This document shows positions 17,424 through 25,789 of a stretch of DNA of 62,832 nt, piece by piece (position 1 is the stretch's first letter; each line of letters starts with the position of its first letter). Position numbers and translations under genes: made by a program. The notes under the pieces were generated by a model, which did not search any database, was not told where the DNA came from, and saw nothing but the letters and a program-made list of their open reading frames with translations. The DNA is from an uncultured Granulosicoccaceae bacterium (GTDB lineage Bacteria; Pseudomonadota; Gammaproteobacteria; Granulosicoccales; Granulosicoccaceae): the NCBI GenBank assembly GCA_938035525.1, contig CALHOI010000040.1:1-62832 (forward strand), given 5' to 3'.

Positions 17424-19658
17424 TTACTTGCGCTTTTTCAGCCAGCCCTTTTTGAACCACGACTTTGGTAAGTCAATGAGTTTTTTCGCGGTGTTGCGAG
17501 CAGCAGCCCACAATCGTAGGAAGCGTCCTTGAGGCTGCGACACAACATTATTAGGCAGACCACCGAACACGCCTATGTCTAGCGTGTCATCCATTTCAGA
17601 TTCAGGGGATGAATACAGTTCTACCATGGTCATTTGATTTGATGGTTTTGACGCAACCAATTCGTTTAGACGGGTGTCAAAGTCGGGTCTAACCGTCGCT
17701 ATTACCTGGTTCGACTGTTGATTTGCTGCTTCTTGATTTGCTGCTTGCTTGTCTGCTGCGCCGCTATTTGCCGGATCACTTAATCGCGAACCTGATTGCG
17801 AATCTGATGAGCGCTTTAATGATTCGCCTGACTCTGCATTAAACCGGGAATCTGATCTTGAAGCCTGTGAGTGCTGTGCGGGGTCGATGCTTAGCGTTGA
17901 ATCAAGTGTCTGGTCGGCCAATAATTCAGTGTCAAGATTACCGGTAAACTCTGCCAGTTCTTCAATACGAATTGATTGCTCCAGTAATTCCATCGACTCA
18001 AGATCAGTTGTTTGGTCCATGTTGGCAAACGCTTCGATCAATGCCGCGTCAAGTTTAGCGGCATCGGCATCAGATTCCATTCTTTGACTGGCCTCTGCCG
18101 ACACCGCATTCTCTGCTTTTAGTGCGGCTTCAGCATGTGCCATATCGATTGACTTGACCCTTCTTGCTTCAATGGCAGCACCCGCTTCTTTGGCTTTCAG
18201 CGCTTCTTTTTCAGCGCGAGCCGCCTCTGCTTTTTGCGCTTGCGCTCTTCGCTCTGAGTCCGCTTGCCGGGCAAGTTCAACCTTTCTGGCCTCGGCCTCC
18301 TGACGTATTTGAGCAACTTTTCGTGCTTCTTCAAGCTTCAGAGCTTCGGCTATTTTCTTATCGCTCTCTATTCGGCGGGCTTCCTCAGCTTTGCGAGCTT
18401 CCTCAGCTTTGCGAGCTTCTTCGGCTTTACGTGCTTCTTCGGCTTTACGTGCTTCTTCGGCCTTACGGGCTTCTTCGGCCTTGCGAGCTTCTTCGGCCTT
18501 GCGGGCTTCTTCGGCCTTGCGGGCTTCTTCGGCCTTACGGGCTTCTTCGGCCTTACGGGCAGCCGCTTTCTGTTGCTGCTCTTCTGTTATTTCTTCCAGT
18601 TCGGGCGCTGAAATAACGACAACATTTTGATCGTCGGTTGATTGTGAGGAAGACGATTTGTTCAGCGTGTCTTTAGCCGCATCTATATTATCCGCGGACT
18701 CAGCCTTGCCAGCTTTACGTGCCGCCGTCGAATTTTTTAACACCAATGGCTGAGGATTTTTTAAATCCTGCGGCGTAAAATTTTCGACATATAAAGGCGC
18801 ATCTTTCTTTGATTGCTTCGATACCAGAATTTGCTTAAACGCCTGACCGCTTAACGCAGTTTGCTCGGGGCGAGGCGGCACTTTGGTTTTACTGCGGCCC
18901 GTTGACAATGTTTTGGGCTTACTTGCCCGATTAATTGCAACATCAGACTCACCGGCAACTGTTTGTCCACGCTGAGCTTCAGCACGCTCGCGATCTGCTT
19001 GCGCACTGTCCATGTGTTCACTATCTGCCCGAGCACCGTCCACGTGTTCACTATTTGCCCCAGCACTGTCCACGTGTTCACTCGCTAACTCAGGCTGCGC
19101 AGTAGAACTCAATTTCCTGTGCGAATCAGACTCAATAGAGTCAGCACCTATATCCACCAAATGGATATCAATTAAATTGACTGTGGGTGTTGTTCTGCTG
19201 TTTGATTTTTCAGATTCTGAAGCCTGTTCTTGCATGTTCTGCAAGTTTGCACTTACGCCAGACTGCGATACACCAAGATCAACGTCCACATTAGCGGTGG
19301 CGTCAGCATCGGTTTCGGCTGACGTCTCCTCATGCATTTGATCTGACGATCCTAAGTCGTGAGTTAGCGACTGCCCTTCGGCAGAAAAACTCGCTTCGGC
19401 CGACTCACCTTGGCTTCCATGGTTGGTCACTGAGGCAGCGCCAGATTCGCTTGGTTTTAACTCAGCATTGAAATCTACGCGTGTCGACTCGGTCCGCACA
19501 GACTCTGCACGAATTGACTCGCTGTGCTTTGACTCGGAAAGTATTGACTCGGAAAGTTTCGACTCTGCAACGATGGCAGACACCAGCTTGTCTGACGCGC
19601 TAACAACATGGCGCTGGGTTGCTGCCGTTACCGGTGCTTCGGCAACTGCGGTATCCAA
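17424..19658 (-). CDS. Repeat-rich protein with KAEEAR coiled coil, unknown function
   Basis: This 744-residue protein is not recognised as a family. The N-terminal 300 residues are Ser/Glu-rich, with short repeats (SESxxxES around residues 25-60) and three 10-residue repeats of the EHVDGARADS type. The centre has about ten perfect KAEEAR hexads followed by a long Ala/Lys/Glu/Arg-rich stretch, predicted as one alpha-helical or coiled-coil rod like that of TolA. The C-terminus is basic (PKSWFKKGWLKKRK). I see no signal peptide or membrane helix. It lies between scpB and the parvulin-like gene, 48 bases after scpB. Low complexity makes homology claims unsafe. A cytoplasmic scaffold or nucleoid- or envelope-associated rod is a guess. 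Confidence 0.65.
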   Translation of the reverse strand: MDTAVAEAPVTAATQRHVVSASDKLVSAIVAESKLSESILSESKHSESIRAESVRTESTRVDFNAELKPSESGAASVTNHGSQGESAEASFSAEGQSLTHDLGSSDQMHEETSAETDADATANVDVDLGVSQSGVSANLQNMQEQASESEKSNSRTTPTVNLIDIHLVDIGADSIESDSHRKLSSTAQPELASEHVDSAGANSEHVDGARADSEHMDSAQADRERAEAQRGQTVAGESDVAINRASKPKTLSTGRSKTKVPPRPEQTALSGQAFKQILVSKQSKKDAPLYVENFTPQDLKNPQPLVLKNSTAARKAGKAESADNIDAAKDTLNKSSSSQSTDDQNVVVISAPELEEITEEQQQKAAARKAEEARKAEEARKAEEARKAEEARKAEEARKAEEARKAEEARKAEEARKAEEARKAEEARRIESDKKIAEALKLEEARKVAQIRQEAEARKVELARQADSERRAQAQKAEAARAEKEALKAKEAGAAIEARRVKSIDMAHAEAALKAENAVSAEASQRMESDADAAKLDAALIEAFANMDQTTDLESMELLEQSIRIEELAEFTGNLDTELLADQTLDSTLSIDPAQHSQASRSDSRFNAESGESLKRSSDSQSGSRLSDPANSGAADKQAANQEAANQQSNQVIATVRPDFDTRLNELVASKPSNQMTMVELYSSPESEMDDTLDIGVFGGLPNNVVSQPQGRFLRLWAAARNTAKKLIDLPKSWFKKGWLKKRK
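18378..18562 (-). repeat. 18-bp tandem repeat encoding KAEEAR hexads
   Basis: About ten consecutive 18-base units code KAEEAR. They differ at a few third positions (AAG/AAA, GCC/GCT), and the bases nearest 18380 vary most. The block is in frame, so unit gain or loss would lengthen or shorten the rod without breaking the gene. Confidence 0.9.
19014..19080 (-). repeat. 30-bp direct repeat, three copies, in the KAEEAR protein gene
   Basis: The motif GTGTTCACTAT recurs with its flanks at 19014, 19044 and 19074, an exact 30-base period. It codes EHVDSAGANS, EHVDGARADS and EHMDSAQADR. Confidence 0.8.
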
Positions 19659-19706
19659 TGAATGATTGTCCGCGATCCTTCGCGTTGCGTGATCCCGTCT
19701 AGCTAT

Positions 19707-21020
19707 TCAATGCAGTGTGTCTCCAGGCTCAGGCATGTCACCTGAACCATCGTCGCTAATGCGTTGAGACAAATCACTGACATCCGGCGTATCGTCGTCA
19801 GCATTTTTCGACAAGATGCGATCTTCCATTTCATCGCGTGCGTCGACTTCTTCCTGATGTTCCTGCGAAAAATTAGCGATGACCTGCATTAAGTCACGCT
19901 CCGGTTGTGACAAGGCCTCATCAGCGTCATCAATATCAGTGTTCTCGTCAGCTTGAAGGTTAGCATCACTGCCTTCAGAATCACTGCCTTCAGAATCGCT
20001 GCCCTTAAAATCATTGCCCTCAGAAGGGCTGCTTTGAGAATCACCACTGTCGGCGTCTTTGCCTTCGTCGCCGTTTAATTGATCGGCATCTACGTCCGCA
20101 CTGGCTGAGGCCGCATCATCGGAAGATTCATCACTGTCGCTTGCCTTACCATTCCCTTCTGGCGCTGATGAGTCTGCTGATGCTTCATCTTCAGCTAATC
20201 CGTTGGTGGCGTTATCACCAGCATCAATATCTTTGGCGGTATCCACGTTGGCAAGTAAAGCGCCAGACGTAAGACCCGAACCATTGATTAGCAGACCTTC
20301 GCCTCCTGACCCGTTTACACCGGCATCTGCATTGTCTGAATCTGATGCCGCAACGCCCGTATTAGTGCCGCTTGCCTCAGTGTTGGCATCACCGGCACTA
20401 TTCGAGTTTTCATCGCCGTCTAGTTCAACTTCACTTTCATCTACATTACCGGCTTCTTCAGCCAAGAGCTCATCAAACTGATCAAGGTCTTTGATGTCTG
20501 CCAAAGCGGGTAAGTCATCAAGTTTTTTCAAATTGAAGTAATCAAGGAATTCCTTACTGGTGCCAAGCAACGCAGGACGGCCGGGTACTTCTTTATGCCC
20601 CAATACTTTGACCCACCGACGTTCCTGCAGGGTTTTTATAATATTTGAACTGACGGCAACGCCGCGAACGTCTTCGATTTCGGCTCGAGTAATGGGTTGT
20701 CGGTAAGCGATAAGCACCAGAGTTTCTAATAAAGCACGTGAGTAGCGCGGCGGTTTTTCCTGAAACAGGTTGGCAACCCAATCGGAAACCGACGAGTGTG
20801 ATTGCAATCGAAAGCCACTGGCTACTTCAACCAGTTCTATGCCGCGTCCTTCGTAATCAGCCTTTAACGCTTCAAGCGCTTCACGAATCTGTTTTCGTTC
20901 GGGCTTTTCTTCATCGTGCTGAAACAGTGCTTCAAGCTGAGCAATACTCAAGGTACGACCAGCAACCAGCAAACCGGCTTCGAGAATGTTTTTTAGCTTT
21001 TTGTCATCCATAGCTTTCAC
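19707..21020 (-). CDS. scpB: Segregation and condensation protein B with long acidic C-terminal extension
   Basis: The first 180 residues are a normal ScpB: two winged-helix domains with LKNILEAGLLVAGRTLS, PPRYSRALLETLVLIAYRQPITRAEIE, DVRGVAVSSNIIKTLQERRWV and GRPALLGTSKEFLDYFNL. ScpB dimers join ScpA and SMC in the condensin complex that organises the chromosome. The family is usually near 180-250 residues; this protein has 437. The extra 240 residues are Asp, Ser, Glu and Ala-rich (SDSEGSDSEGSD repeats) and likely disordered, closing with a short Met/Glu/Arg-containing segment. It overlaps the end of scpA by four bases and is translationally coupled. The usual downstream rluB is absent. Confidence 0.93.
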   Translation of the reverse strand: MKAMDDKKLKNILEAGLLVAGRTLSIAQLEALFQHDEEKPERKQIREALEALKADYEGRGIELVEVASGFRLQSHSSVSDWVANLFQEKPPRYSRALLETLVLIAYRQPITRAEIEDVRGVAVSSNIIKTLQERRWVKVLGHKEVPGRPALLGTSKEFLDYFNLKKLDDLPALADIKDLDQFDELLAEEAGNVDESEVELDGDENSNSAGDANTEASGTNTGVAASDSDNADAGVNGSGGEGLLINGSGLTSGALLANVDTAKDIDAGDNATNGLAEDEASADSSAPEGNGKASDSDESSDDAASASADVDADQLNGDEGKDADSGDSQSSPSEGNDFKGSDSEGSDSEGSDANLQADENTDIDDADEALSQPERDLMQVIANFSQEHQEEVDARDEMEDRILSKNADDDTPDVSDLSQRISDDGSGDMPEPGDTLH

Positions 21021-21901
21021 TCTGATACGGATTTGTCGTCGGCAACACCAATGTTATCGACTGGCGATGATTCAGTATCACCTTCTTTGGGCTTTAAATA
21101 TATTGGTGCAAACGGTTCTGATTGAACGATGTTTATCAAACCTTCCTTACACAGCTCGAGCATCGCCAAAAATGTGACCACTACGCCAAGCCGACCTTCT
21201 TCAGGGTTGAACAACGTAGAGAATTCGCAGAACTCACCAAGTCGAAGCGTCGACAACAAAGCGGTCATTCTCGCCCTGACGGATAACAGTTCGCGATTCA
21301 CATTGTGGTGCTCTGCCAGTTTCGCACGTTCGGCCACATCCCGGAAAGCCAATAACAGCTCTTGCAGGGTTATATCTGGCTCAGGTGTTTCACGCTCTAT
21401 TACTGGCGGCACCACACCCAATGGAAAATTCTCTCGCAGCATTCGCGGCAGTATATCCAGGCTTTCCGCGCCTTCCTTGATACGCTCGTACTCTTGCAGG
21501 CGACGAATTAATTCGGCCCTGGGGTCGTCTTCGTCATCGTTGTCCTCATCCACCCTGGGCAGCAACATGCGAGATTTTATTTCTGCCAACATGGCTGCCA
21601 TTAGCAGGTACTCAGCCGCCAATTCGAAACGCATGGTTTCCATTAGCCCAATGTACTTCATGTATTGCTCGGTGATATCAGCAATTGGGATGTCAAGAAT
21701 GTCCAGATTCTGCTTTTTTATGAGGTACAGCAGAAGATCGAGCGGGCCCTCGAAGGTGTCGAGAAAAATCTCCAGCGCATCGGGTGGAATGTACAGATCT
21801 TGAGGCAGCTCAACGACCGGCTCACCCTCAACCAAAGCGATTGGAGCGGATGGCGGCAGGGCCGGTTCTGACTCGGCAGCTGAAGGCGGCGTAACTTGCA
21901 T
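21017..21901 (-). CDS. scpA: Segregation and condensation protein A
   Basis: This is the kleisin subunit of the SMC-ScpAB condensin, 294 residues. The hallmark N-terminal domain reads FEGPLDLLLYLIKKQNLDILDIPIADITEQY, split here as FEGPLDLLLYLIKKQ and LDIPIADITEQY, and is followed by AAEYLLMAAMLAEIKSRMLLP. The C-terminal winged helix contains FLAMLELCKEGLINIVQ. A Pro/Glu-rich 40-residue N-terminal extension precedes the conserved part; a later start is possible, but no Met lies closer than the first. It is coupled to scpB by a four-base overlap. Roughly 190 bases separate it from yciO upstream in the same direction. Confidence 0.94.
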   Translation of the reverse strand: MQVTPPSAAESEPALPPSAPIALVEGEPVVELPQDLYIPPDALEIFLDTFEGPLDLLLYLIKKQNLDILDIPIADITEQYMKYIGLMETMRFELAAEYLLMAAMLAEIKSRMLLPRVDEDNDDEDDPRAELIRRLQEYERIKEGAESLDILPRMLRENFPLGVVPPVIERETPEPDITLQELLLAFRDVAERAKLAEHHNVNRELLSVRARMTALLSTLRLGEFCEFSTLFNPEEGRLGVVVTFLAMLELCKEGLINIVQSEPFAPIYLKPKEGDTESSPVDNIGVADDKSVSE

Positions 21902-22091
21902 TGACGGTCGTTAGCTTGGTTTTTACTAGTATAGCGCGATGCGCGTCAAACCAAAAAGATAGAAGTGCTAATTAATGTGTAGTCTAGGAAATTGAGCTAA
22001 AACTGCGCATTAGATGGCAATCTATTGCACCGATTTTAACCACCCCAACGGAAACCCGCCCACAGACTCGCTTGTTTGATTAAGAAAACGC

Positions 22092-22715
22092 TTAACTGAG
22101 AAAATCCAGTGCTCCACGGCCTTCCCGGCTGACTTCGATTTCACCGTTTTCGCCAAACACAATGACCGACGTGGGTTGAAACCCACAGTTGCCACCATCA
22201 ATAACCAGATCGACATGTTTTTCTAATAATTCCCTGATATCTTCAGCGTCAGTTTCGGGCAGCTCTTTATCGGGCATGATCAGGGTGCTGCTCATCATCG
22301 GCTCGCCCAGTTCACCCAGCAAGCTTTGGCAAATGGCGTTGTCCGGCACGCGCAGGCCAATGGTTTTACGCTTGGGATTCTGCAATCGTCGTGGCACTTC
22401 ATTCGTTGCTTTGAGAATGAAAGTGTAAGGACCAGGCGTCAGCGACTTGAGCATCCTGTAAGTCGTGTTATCGACCCGTGAGTAAAGCGAAATGTCGGAC
22501 AAATCTCGACAAACCAGCGTGAAATTATGTTTTGGGCCAGTGCGCCGAATTCGCGCAATACGCTCCATGGCGTTTTTGTCGCCTAAATGACAACCCAACG
22601 CGTAACAAGAATCAGTTGGGTAGACAATGACACCGCCTTGTTGAATGATGCCCACTGCCTGTTTAATTAACCGCATTTGCGGATTGTCCGGGTGAATCTC
22701 GAAAAACTGGCTCAT
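22092..22715 (-). CDS. yciO: YciO/Sua5-YrdC family protein, threonylcarbamoyl-AMP synthase-like
   Basis: This 207-residue YrdC-fold protein starts MSQFFEIHPDNPQ. Core motifs are GGVIVYPTDSCYALGCHLG, KHNFTLVCRDL, TPGPYTFILKA and KTIGLRVPDN. The sequence is of the YciO type, with IRRTGPKHN where TsaC/Sua5 has KxRP, so nucleotide and double-stranded RNA binding are expected, but t6A synthesis is not proven. YciO commonly sits beside scpA-scpB in gammaproteobacteria, as here. A 190-base gap to scpA contains no recognised gene. Confidence 0.88.
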   Translation of the reverse strand: MSQFFEIHPDNPQMRLIKQAVGIIQQGGVIVYPTDSCYALGCHLGDKNAMERIARIRRTGPKHNFTLVCRDLSDISLYSRVDNTTYRMLKSLTPGPYTFILKATNEVPRRLQNPKRKTIGLRVPDNAICQSLLGELGEPMMSSTLIMPDKELPETDAEDIRELLEKHVDLVIDGGNCGFQPTSVIVFGENGEIEVSREGRGALDFLS

Positions 22716-22835
22716 ATGCAGTGAAAACGACGTTGTTGGTCTGATTGTACGTGCTAACGGTGCATTGTTTGCATATCTGACCTATTAACAGCATTTTATT
22801 TCATATCCCTGACTTTGGGACAATTTTACGGAACG

Positions 22836-23675
22836 ATGATGAAGCTAAGAAAAGCACTCCCGGCGATAGCCATTTCAGCAGCGCTAATCAGCACGAGCGC
22901 ATTGGCCGATGCTAAGCATTCCAAAGAAAAAGACAAGATGGAACTGGGCGCTGCACAGGGTGAGATTGCGGCCACTGTCAACGGCAGACCCATTTCGCAG
23001 ATGGCAGCTGACCGCGTGGCGGAACAAATTTCGGCGCAAGGACAAAACGCCAACAAGCAGCAAATTCTTGACGAGCTAATCAACCTTGAAATCTTGACTC
23101 AAGCAGCCGAAGCGCAAAACCTGGACAAAGAATCAGAAGTTGCAACCGCACTTGAGCTGCAATACACACAAACCATGGCTAACGCTTATCTGGCAGCATT
23201 TAGCGGTGGCTTAAAGATCGGTGAGCCAGAGATCAGAGCCGAATACGAAAAACAAATCGCTGCACTGGACGCCGTTAATGAATTCAAGGCCAGTCACATC
23301 CTGGTGGAAACTGAAGCCGACGCCAAAGAAATTATTGAACAACTTGCCGACGGAGCAGACTTTGCCGCCGTTGCCAAAACGCGTTCAACTGGCCCTACCG
23401 GCGCAAACGGTGGCGACTTGGGTTGGTTTGATCCCAATAGTATGGTGCCCGAATTCTCCGCCGCTATTAGCAAGATGAAAAAGGGCGAAAGCTCGTCGGA
23501 GCCTGTAAAAACGGATTTCGGTTGGCATGTTATAAAACTGGTAGATACCAGAGAAGGTGCGAAACCCGATTACTCATCGGCTGTAAAAGCAGGTATCGAA
23601 ACCACACTACTGCGCAACGCGTTGGCTGCGCACGTAGAAGAACTGCGTGCCAAAGCCCAAGTTGAAGTGAAGTGA
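22836..23675 (+). CDS. Exported parvulin-type peptidyl-prolyl isomerase
   Basis: This 279-residue periplasmic protein has the signal peptide MMKLRKALPAIAISAALIST, cut near ALADA. The start at 22836 (ATGATG) is chosen because upstream TTG codons would only add residues before the signal. A SurA-like helical N-terminal part (ATVNGRPISQMAADRVAEQ, ILDELINLEILTQAAE) precedes a clear rotamase domain: FKASHILVETEADAKEII, TRSTGPTGANGGDLGWFDP, MVPEFSAAISKMKKGE and DFGWHVIKLVDTRE. Such proteins help outer-membrane and periplasmic proteins fold. It is transcribed alone, convergent with metZ, with a hairpin between them. Confidence 0.93.
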   Translation: MMKLRKALPAIAISAALISTSALADAKHSKEKDKMELGAAQGEIAATVNGRPISQMAADRVAEQISAQGQNANKQQILDELINLEILTQAAEAQNLDKESEVATALELQYTQTMANAYLAAFSGGLKIGEPEIRAEYEKQIAALDAVNEFKASHILVETEADAKEIIEQLADGADFAAVAKTRSTGPTGANGGDLGWFDPNSMVPEFSAAISKMKKGESSSEPVKTDFGWHVIKLVDTREGAKPDYSSAVKAGIETTLLRNALAAHVEELRAKAQVEVK

Positions 23676-23707
23676 GTGAAGTGAGCCTTACCAGTCAACC
23701 TGCACAT

Positions 23708-23739
23708 CAGACCGGCCATCTTAAGTTGATGTCGGTCTG
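23708..23739. terminator. Hairpin between convergent ppiC-like gene and metZ
   Basis: Arms CAGACCG (23708-23714) and CGGTCTG (23733-23739) enclose an inner CATC/GATG pairing. There is no T run on either strand, so this may be a weak or factor-assisted bidirectional terminator. Confidence 0.45.
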
Positions 23740-23770
23740 AATTGCACTTGTCTTGACTCAATAGTATTGA

Positions 23771-24982
23771 CTAAATTGCCGACATAGCTTGTTCAAGGTC
23801 GCGCTGAATATCTTCCACTGTTTCAAGCCCAACGGACAAACGGATGAGCCCGGGTGTGACACCCGAAGCTGCACGATCTTGTGCAGAAATTCTTGCGTGA
23901 GTGGTGCTGGCATTGTGTGTGATGGTGGTGCGTGAGTCGCCCAGGTTGCCCGTAACCGAACACAGTTTCGTATTGTCGATGGTCCGCCAGGCCGCCTCTT
24001 TACCGCCTTTTAAATCAAACGATAAAATCCCACCCGCTGCTTGCATTTGTTTGGCAGCCAGGTCGTACTGAGGGTGGGACTCCAACCCCGGATAATGTAC
24101 TTTTTGTACAGCGAGGTGTGATTCCAGCCATTTAGCCAGCACCATTGCATTGCGCGAATGCTGCTGCATCCGCAGCGAAAGCGTCTCCAGACCCTTTAAA
24201 AAAACCCAGGCATTAAACGGACTCATGCAAGGTCCGATGCTGCGCATGTACGACGTCAACTCTTCAATGAGTTCAGCCGAACCAACCACCGCACCACCGA
24301 CACAACGACCTTGCCCATCCAGGTACTTGGTTGCCGAATGGATAACGACATCGGCGCCGAGCGTCAACGGTTTTAGCAATGCTGAAGTACAAAAGCAATT
24401 GTCTACCACCAATTTAACACCAGCGCTTTTGGCCACTGCGGCCATGGCTTCGATATCAGCCACTTCGGTTAGCGGGTTAGTGGGAGTTTCAAGGTACAGG
24501 TAGCGAGTTTTGTCGGTGATCAGGCTGGCCCATTCGGCCGGATCAAAACTGTTGGCCCAACTTGCTTCGATGCCATAACGTGGCAGGAAATTTTTTATCT
24601 GGTTAACGCTGCTTCCAAACATGGTCCGCGTACAAACGATGTGGTCGCCAGCACGCATAGTGCCCATGAACAGTAGATTAATGGCCGCCATGCCTGAAGC
24701 TGCTGCAATGCAAGCCTCACCCTGCTCCATGGCTGCGAGTCTTTTTTCAAACACCTGCACGGTTGGGTTGGTGAATCGGGCGTACAACAACCCCTCTTCA
24801 TCACCACTGAAGCGAGCCGCCGCTTCAGCAGCACTATTAAAAACAAAACTGGACGTAGCAAATATCGGTTCGGCGTGCTCCATAAGGGAGCTGCGCTCGA
24901 AGCCAGCACGCACCGCCAATGTTTCGTCGCCCAGTGCATTATGCGCTTGATTCGGTTGCGTGGACTTTTCCGTTGATGTCAT
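23771..24982 (-). CDS. metZ: O-succinylhomoserine sulfhydrylase
   Basis: This 403-residue PLP enzyme is of the Cys/Met metabolism family. It joins O-succinylhomoserine with sulfide to give homocysteine. Seen are LAVRAGFERS, the YARFTNPTV region, ACIAAASGMAAI, TPTNPLTEVADI, VVDNCFCTS and the lysine motif VIHSATKYLDGQGRC that holds PLP. The C-terminus has the substrate arginine region in GLIRLSVGLE. The pattern matches MetZ better than MetB/MetC or the longer O-acetylhomoserine enzymes (about 430 residues). It is transcribed alone, divergent from the 25055 gene with only 72 bases between. Confidence 0.92.
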   Translation of the reverse strand: MTSTEKSTQPNQAHNALGDETLAVRAGFERSSLMEHAEPIFATSSFVFNSAAEAAARFSGDEEGLLYARFTNPTVQVFEKRLAAMEQGEACIAAASGMAAINLLFMGTMRAGDHIVCTRTMFGSSVNQIKNFLPRYGIEASWANSFDPAEWASLITDKTRYLYLETPTNPLTEVADIEAMAAVAKSAGVKLVVDNCFCTSALLKPLTLGADVVIHSATKYLDGQGRCVGGAVVGSAELIEELTSYMRSIGPCMSPFNAWVFLKGLETLSLRMQQHSRNAMVLAKWLESHLAVQKVHYPGLESHPQYDLAAKQMQAAGGILSFDLKGGKEAAWRTIDNTKLCSVTGNLGDSRTTITHNASTTHARISAQDRAASGVTPGLIRLSVGLETVEDIQRDLEQAMSAI

Positions 24983-25054
24983 CAGGTTTTCTCTGTTAGA
25001 TGCGCAACAGCTTCGTTATACTGCGCCTTCTGACTTTAACCAATTTATGCACTA

Positions 25055-25789
25055 GTGCGCCTGCTTTTTTTAAGTATTACCCTCATAGGTGTGTTGATTA
25101 TGCCAGCCTGGTCACACGGCTCGTTAATGCAAAACACCTGTGCCACCCGATTGGACGCGGCTGTCACCGCACACACTAACGGCGAAAAAAACACCCAACA
25201 GTTGTTTGAGCAATTAAAGCAAGACTGCGAGCACTTGCCTCAAGTTCATCATAATCTGGGGGTGCTTGCTGCCGAAGCACAGCTATGGGATCAGTCCATC
25301 GCCCACTTCGAGCACGCTATAGCCAGTGACGCCCGCACCAATATGACCACGTCGCAGCTGCGGGCCATACACCAGTACAAAGCGGCTATGGCATACAAAA
25401 GTGCGTTGGGCGCAACCACAATGAAAACAACACAGCCACAATTCAGGCTACAAGACTCTGCCATTACCAACCAAAGCTATAAGCAACCGCAGAAAAGCGC
25501 GCTGCACACGGTACCTACAGTCGACTACGAACTTTACGCCTGGTGGACAGCCGCCAGGGAGTCATTAACCTCGGAATGGTTAGAACACTACTCGCCCGGT
25601 TACCCACCGGCACAAAGCGACGACGCACAAACTATCAGCTGGAATAATGTTGCGCGCGATATATCGTTCACTGCTCAAGACGCCGTGGTCGTGCTAAGTT
25701 ACCAACTGAACAATATAGAAAAACGTACCTTGCTGTTGATGCGATTACAAAACAACCGTTGGAAAATTTATAGGGAGTCCCCCCTATGA
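25055..25789 (+). CDS. Exported TPR-like protein with NTF2-like C-terminus
   Basis: This 244-residue protein begins at a GTG at 25055 (no in-frame ATG nearby) with signal peptide RLLFLSITLIGVLIMPAWSHG. Residues of about 30-110 form two TPR-like helical hairpins (QLFEQLKQDCEHLPQVHHNL, WDQSIAHFEHAIASD). The last 80 residues (AWWTAARESLTSEWLEHYSP to NRWKIYRESPL) resemble the SnoaL/NTF2-like cone fold often fused to L,D-transpeptidases. Its stop overlaps the next ATG (ATGA), so it is co-translated with the transpeptidase. It may act with it in the periplasm. The domain calls are by eye. Confidence 0.7.
   Translation: MRLLFLSITLIGVLIMPAWSHGSLMQNTCATRLDAAVTAHTNGEKNTQQLFEQLKQDCEHLPQVHHNLGVLAAEAQLWDQSIAHFEHAIASDARTNMTTSQLRAIHQYKAAMAYKSALGATTMKTTQPQFRLQDSAITNQSYKQPQKSALHTVPTVDYELYAWWTAARESLTSEWLEHYSPGYPPAQSDDAQTISWNNVARDISFTAQDAVVVLSYQLNNIEKRTLLLMRLQNNRWKIYRESPL

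Noticed and set aside
18391..18630. Plus-strand frame with repeated RASSAL hexads
   Set aside because: It is the antisense reading of the KAEEAR repeat block.
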